5,711 nucleotides of DNA from an uncultured Oscillibacter sp. (GTDB lineage Bacteria; Bacillota; Clostridia; Oscillospirales; Oscillospiraceae), in the NCBI GenBank assembly GCA_946494635.1, contig CAMMCS010000127.1, forward strand, positions 1 to 5,711, given 5' to 3'. This document shows positions 5,635 to 5,711 of the stretch, piece after piece; position 1 is the stretch's first letter, and the number at the start of each line of letters is the position of its first letter. A program made the translations under genes and the position numbers. The notes beneath the pieces were generated by a model. That model saw only the letters and a program-made list of their open reading frames with translations. It did not search any database and was not told the DNA's origin.

Positions 5635-5711
5635 GCGCCCTTAGCTCAGCTGGATAGAGCGTCTGGCTACGGACCAGAAGGCCGGGGGTTCGAATCCCTC
5701 AGGGCGTACCA
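5635..5711 (+). tRNA. tRNA-Arg (anticodon ACG), CCA encoded
   Basis: The full cloverleaf can be drawn: acceptor GCGCCCT/AGGGCGT with a G-U first pair, D stem GCTC/GAGC, anticodon stem TCTGG/CCAGA with loop CTACGGA, a 5-base variable loop, and T stem GGGGG/CCCTC with loop TTCGAAT. Discriminator A73 and a genomic CCA follow, for 77 bases in total. The anticodon ACG reads CGN arginine codons (A34 normally becomes inosine). A20 in the D loop and C35 are the usual arginine identity bases. The gene ends exactly at the window edge. Confidence 0.97.

Noticed and set aside
1..5711. CRISPR array, insertion sequence, integration scar or other mobile element
   Set aside because: I saw no regular direct repeats, transposase or integrase motifs, or terminal inverted repeats. 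The tRNA gene could serve as an integration site, but its 3' side lies outside the window.

Overview
The window is GC-rich and densely coding. All protein genes lie on the minus strand and one tRNA gene lies on the plus strand at the right edge. The proteins, the gene order and the strong Shine-Dalgarno sequences fit a high-GC anaerobic Firmicute, most likely an Oscillospiraceae-type Clostridia (Flavonifractor/Oscillibacter-like). This taxonomic guess comes from gene content and codon bias, not from a database match.

Layout, read in the direction of minus-strand transcription (right to left). At the right edge a tRNA-Arg(ACG) gene with an encoded CCA (5635-5711) reads rightward from its own promoter. 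It is divergent from a 204-residue coiled-coil protein with a DivIVA-like N-terminus (5481-4867). A 445-base intergenic region follows (4866-4422). It holds a terminator-like hairpin, a second strong hairpin without a T-run, an AT-rich stretch with small repeats, a good sigma-A-type promoter and a GC-rich leader of about 139 bases. Then comes the left end of a V/A-type ATPase operon in the order ntpF, ntpI, ntpK, ntpE, ntpC. The ntpC gene runs off the left edge of the window. This is the first half of the classical Enterococcus hirae ntpFIKECGABD order, so the catalytic genes (G, A, B, D) are expected just outside the left edge.

How the genes work together: NtpK forms the membrane rotor ring. 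NtpI is the membrane stator with the ion half-channels. NtpE and NtpF form the peripheral stalks. NtpC is the socket that joins the central shaft to the ring. NtpK keeps all the side chains that bind Na+ in the E. hirae ring, so the enzyme is predicted to couple ATP to Na+ movement. The DivIVA-like gene has its own promoter and is probably a separate transcription unit.

I saw no mobile element, CRISPR array, toxin-antitoxin pair or defence gene, and nothing that I would call a wholly new system. The observations most worth a second look are the Na+-site signature, the structured ntp leader, the repeat cluster upstream of the ntp promoter, and the DivIVA-like protein with a changed membrane-contact residue.
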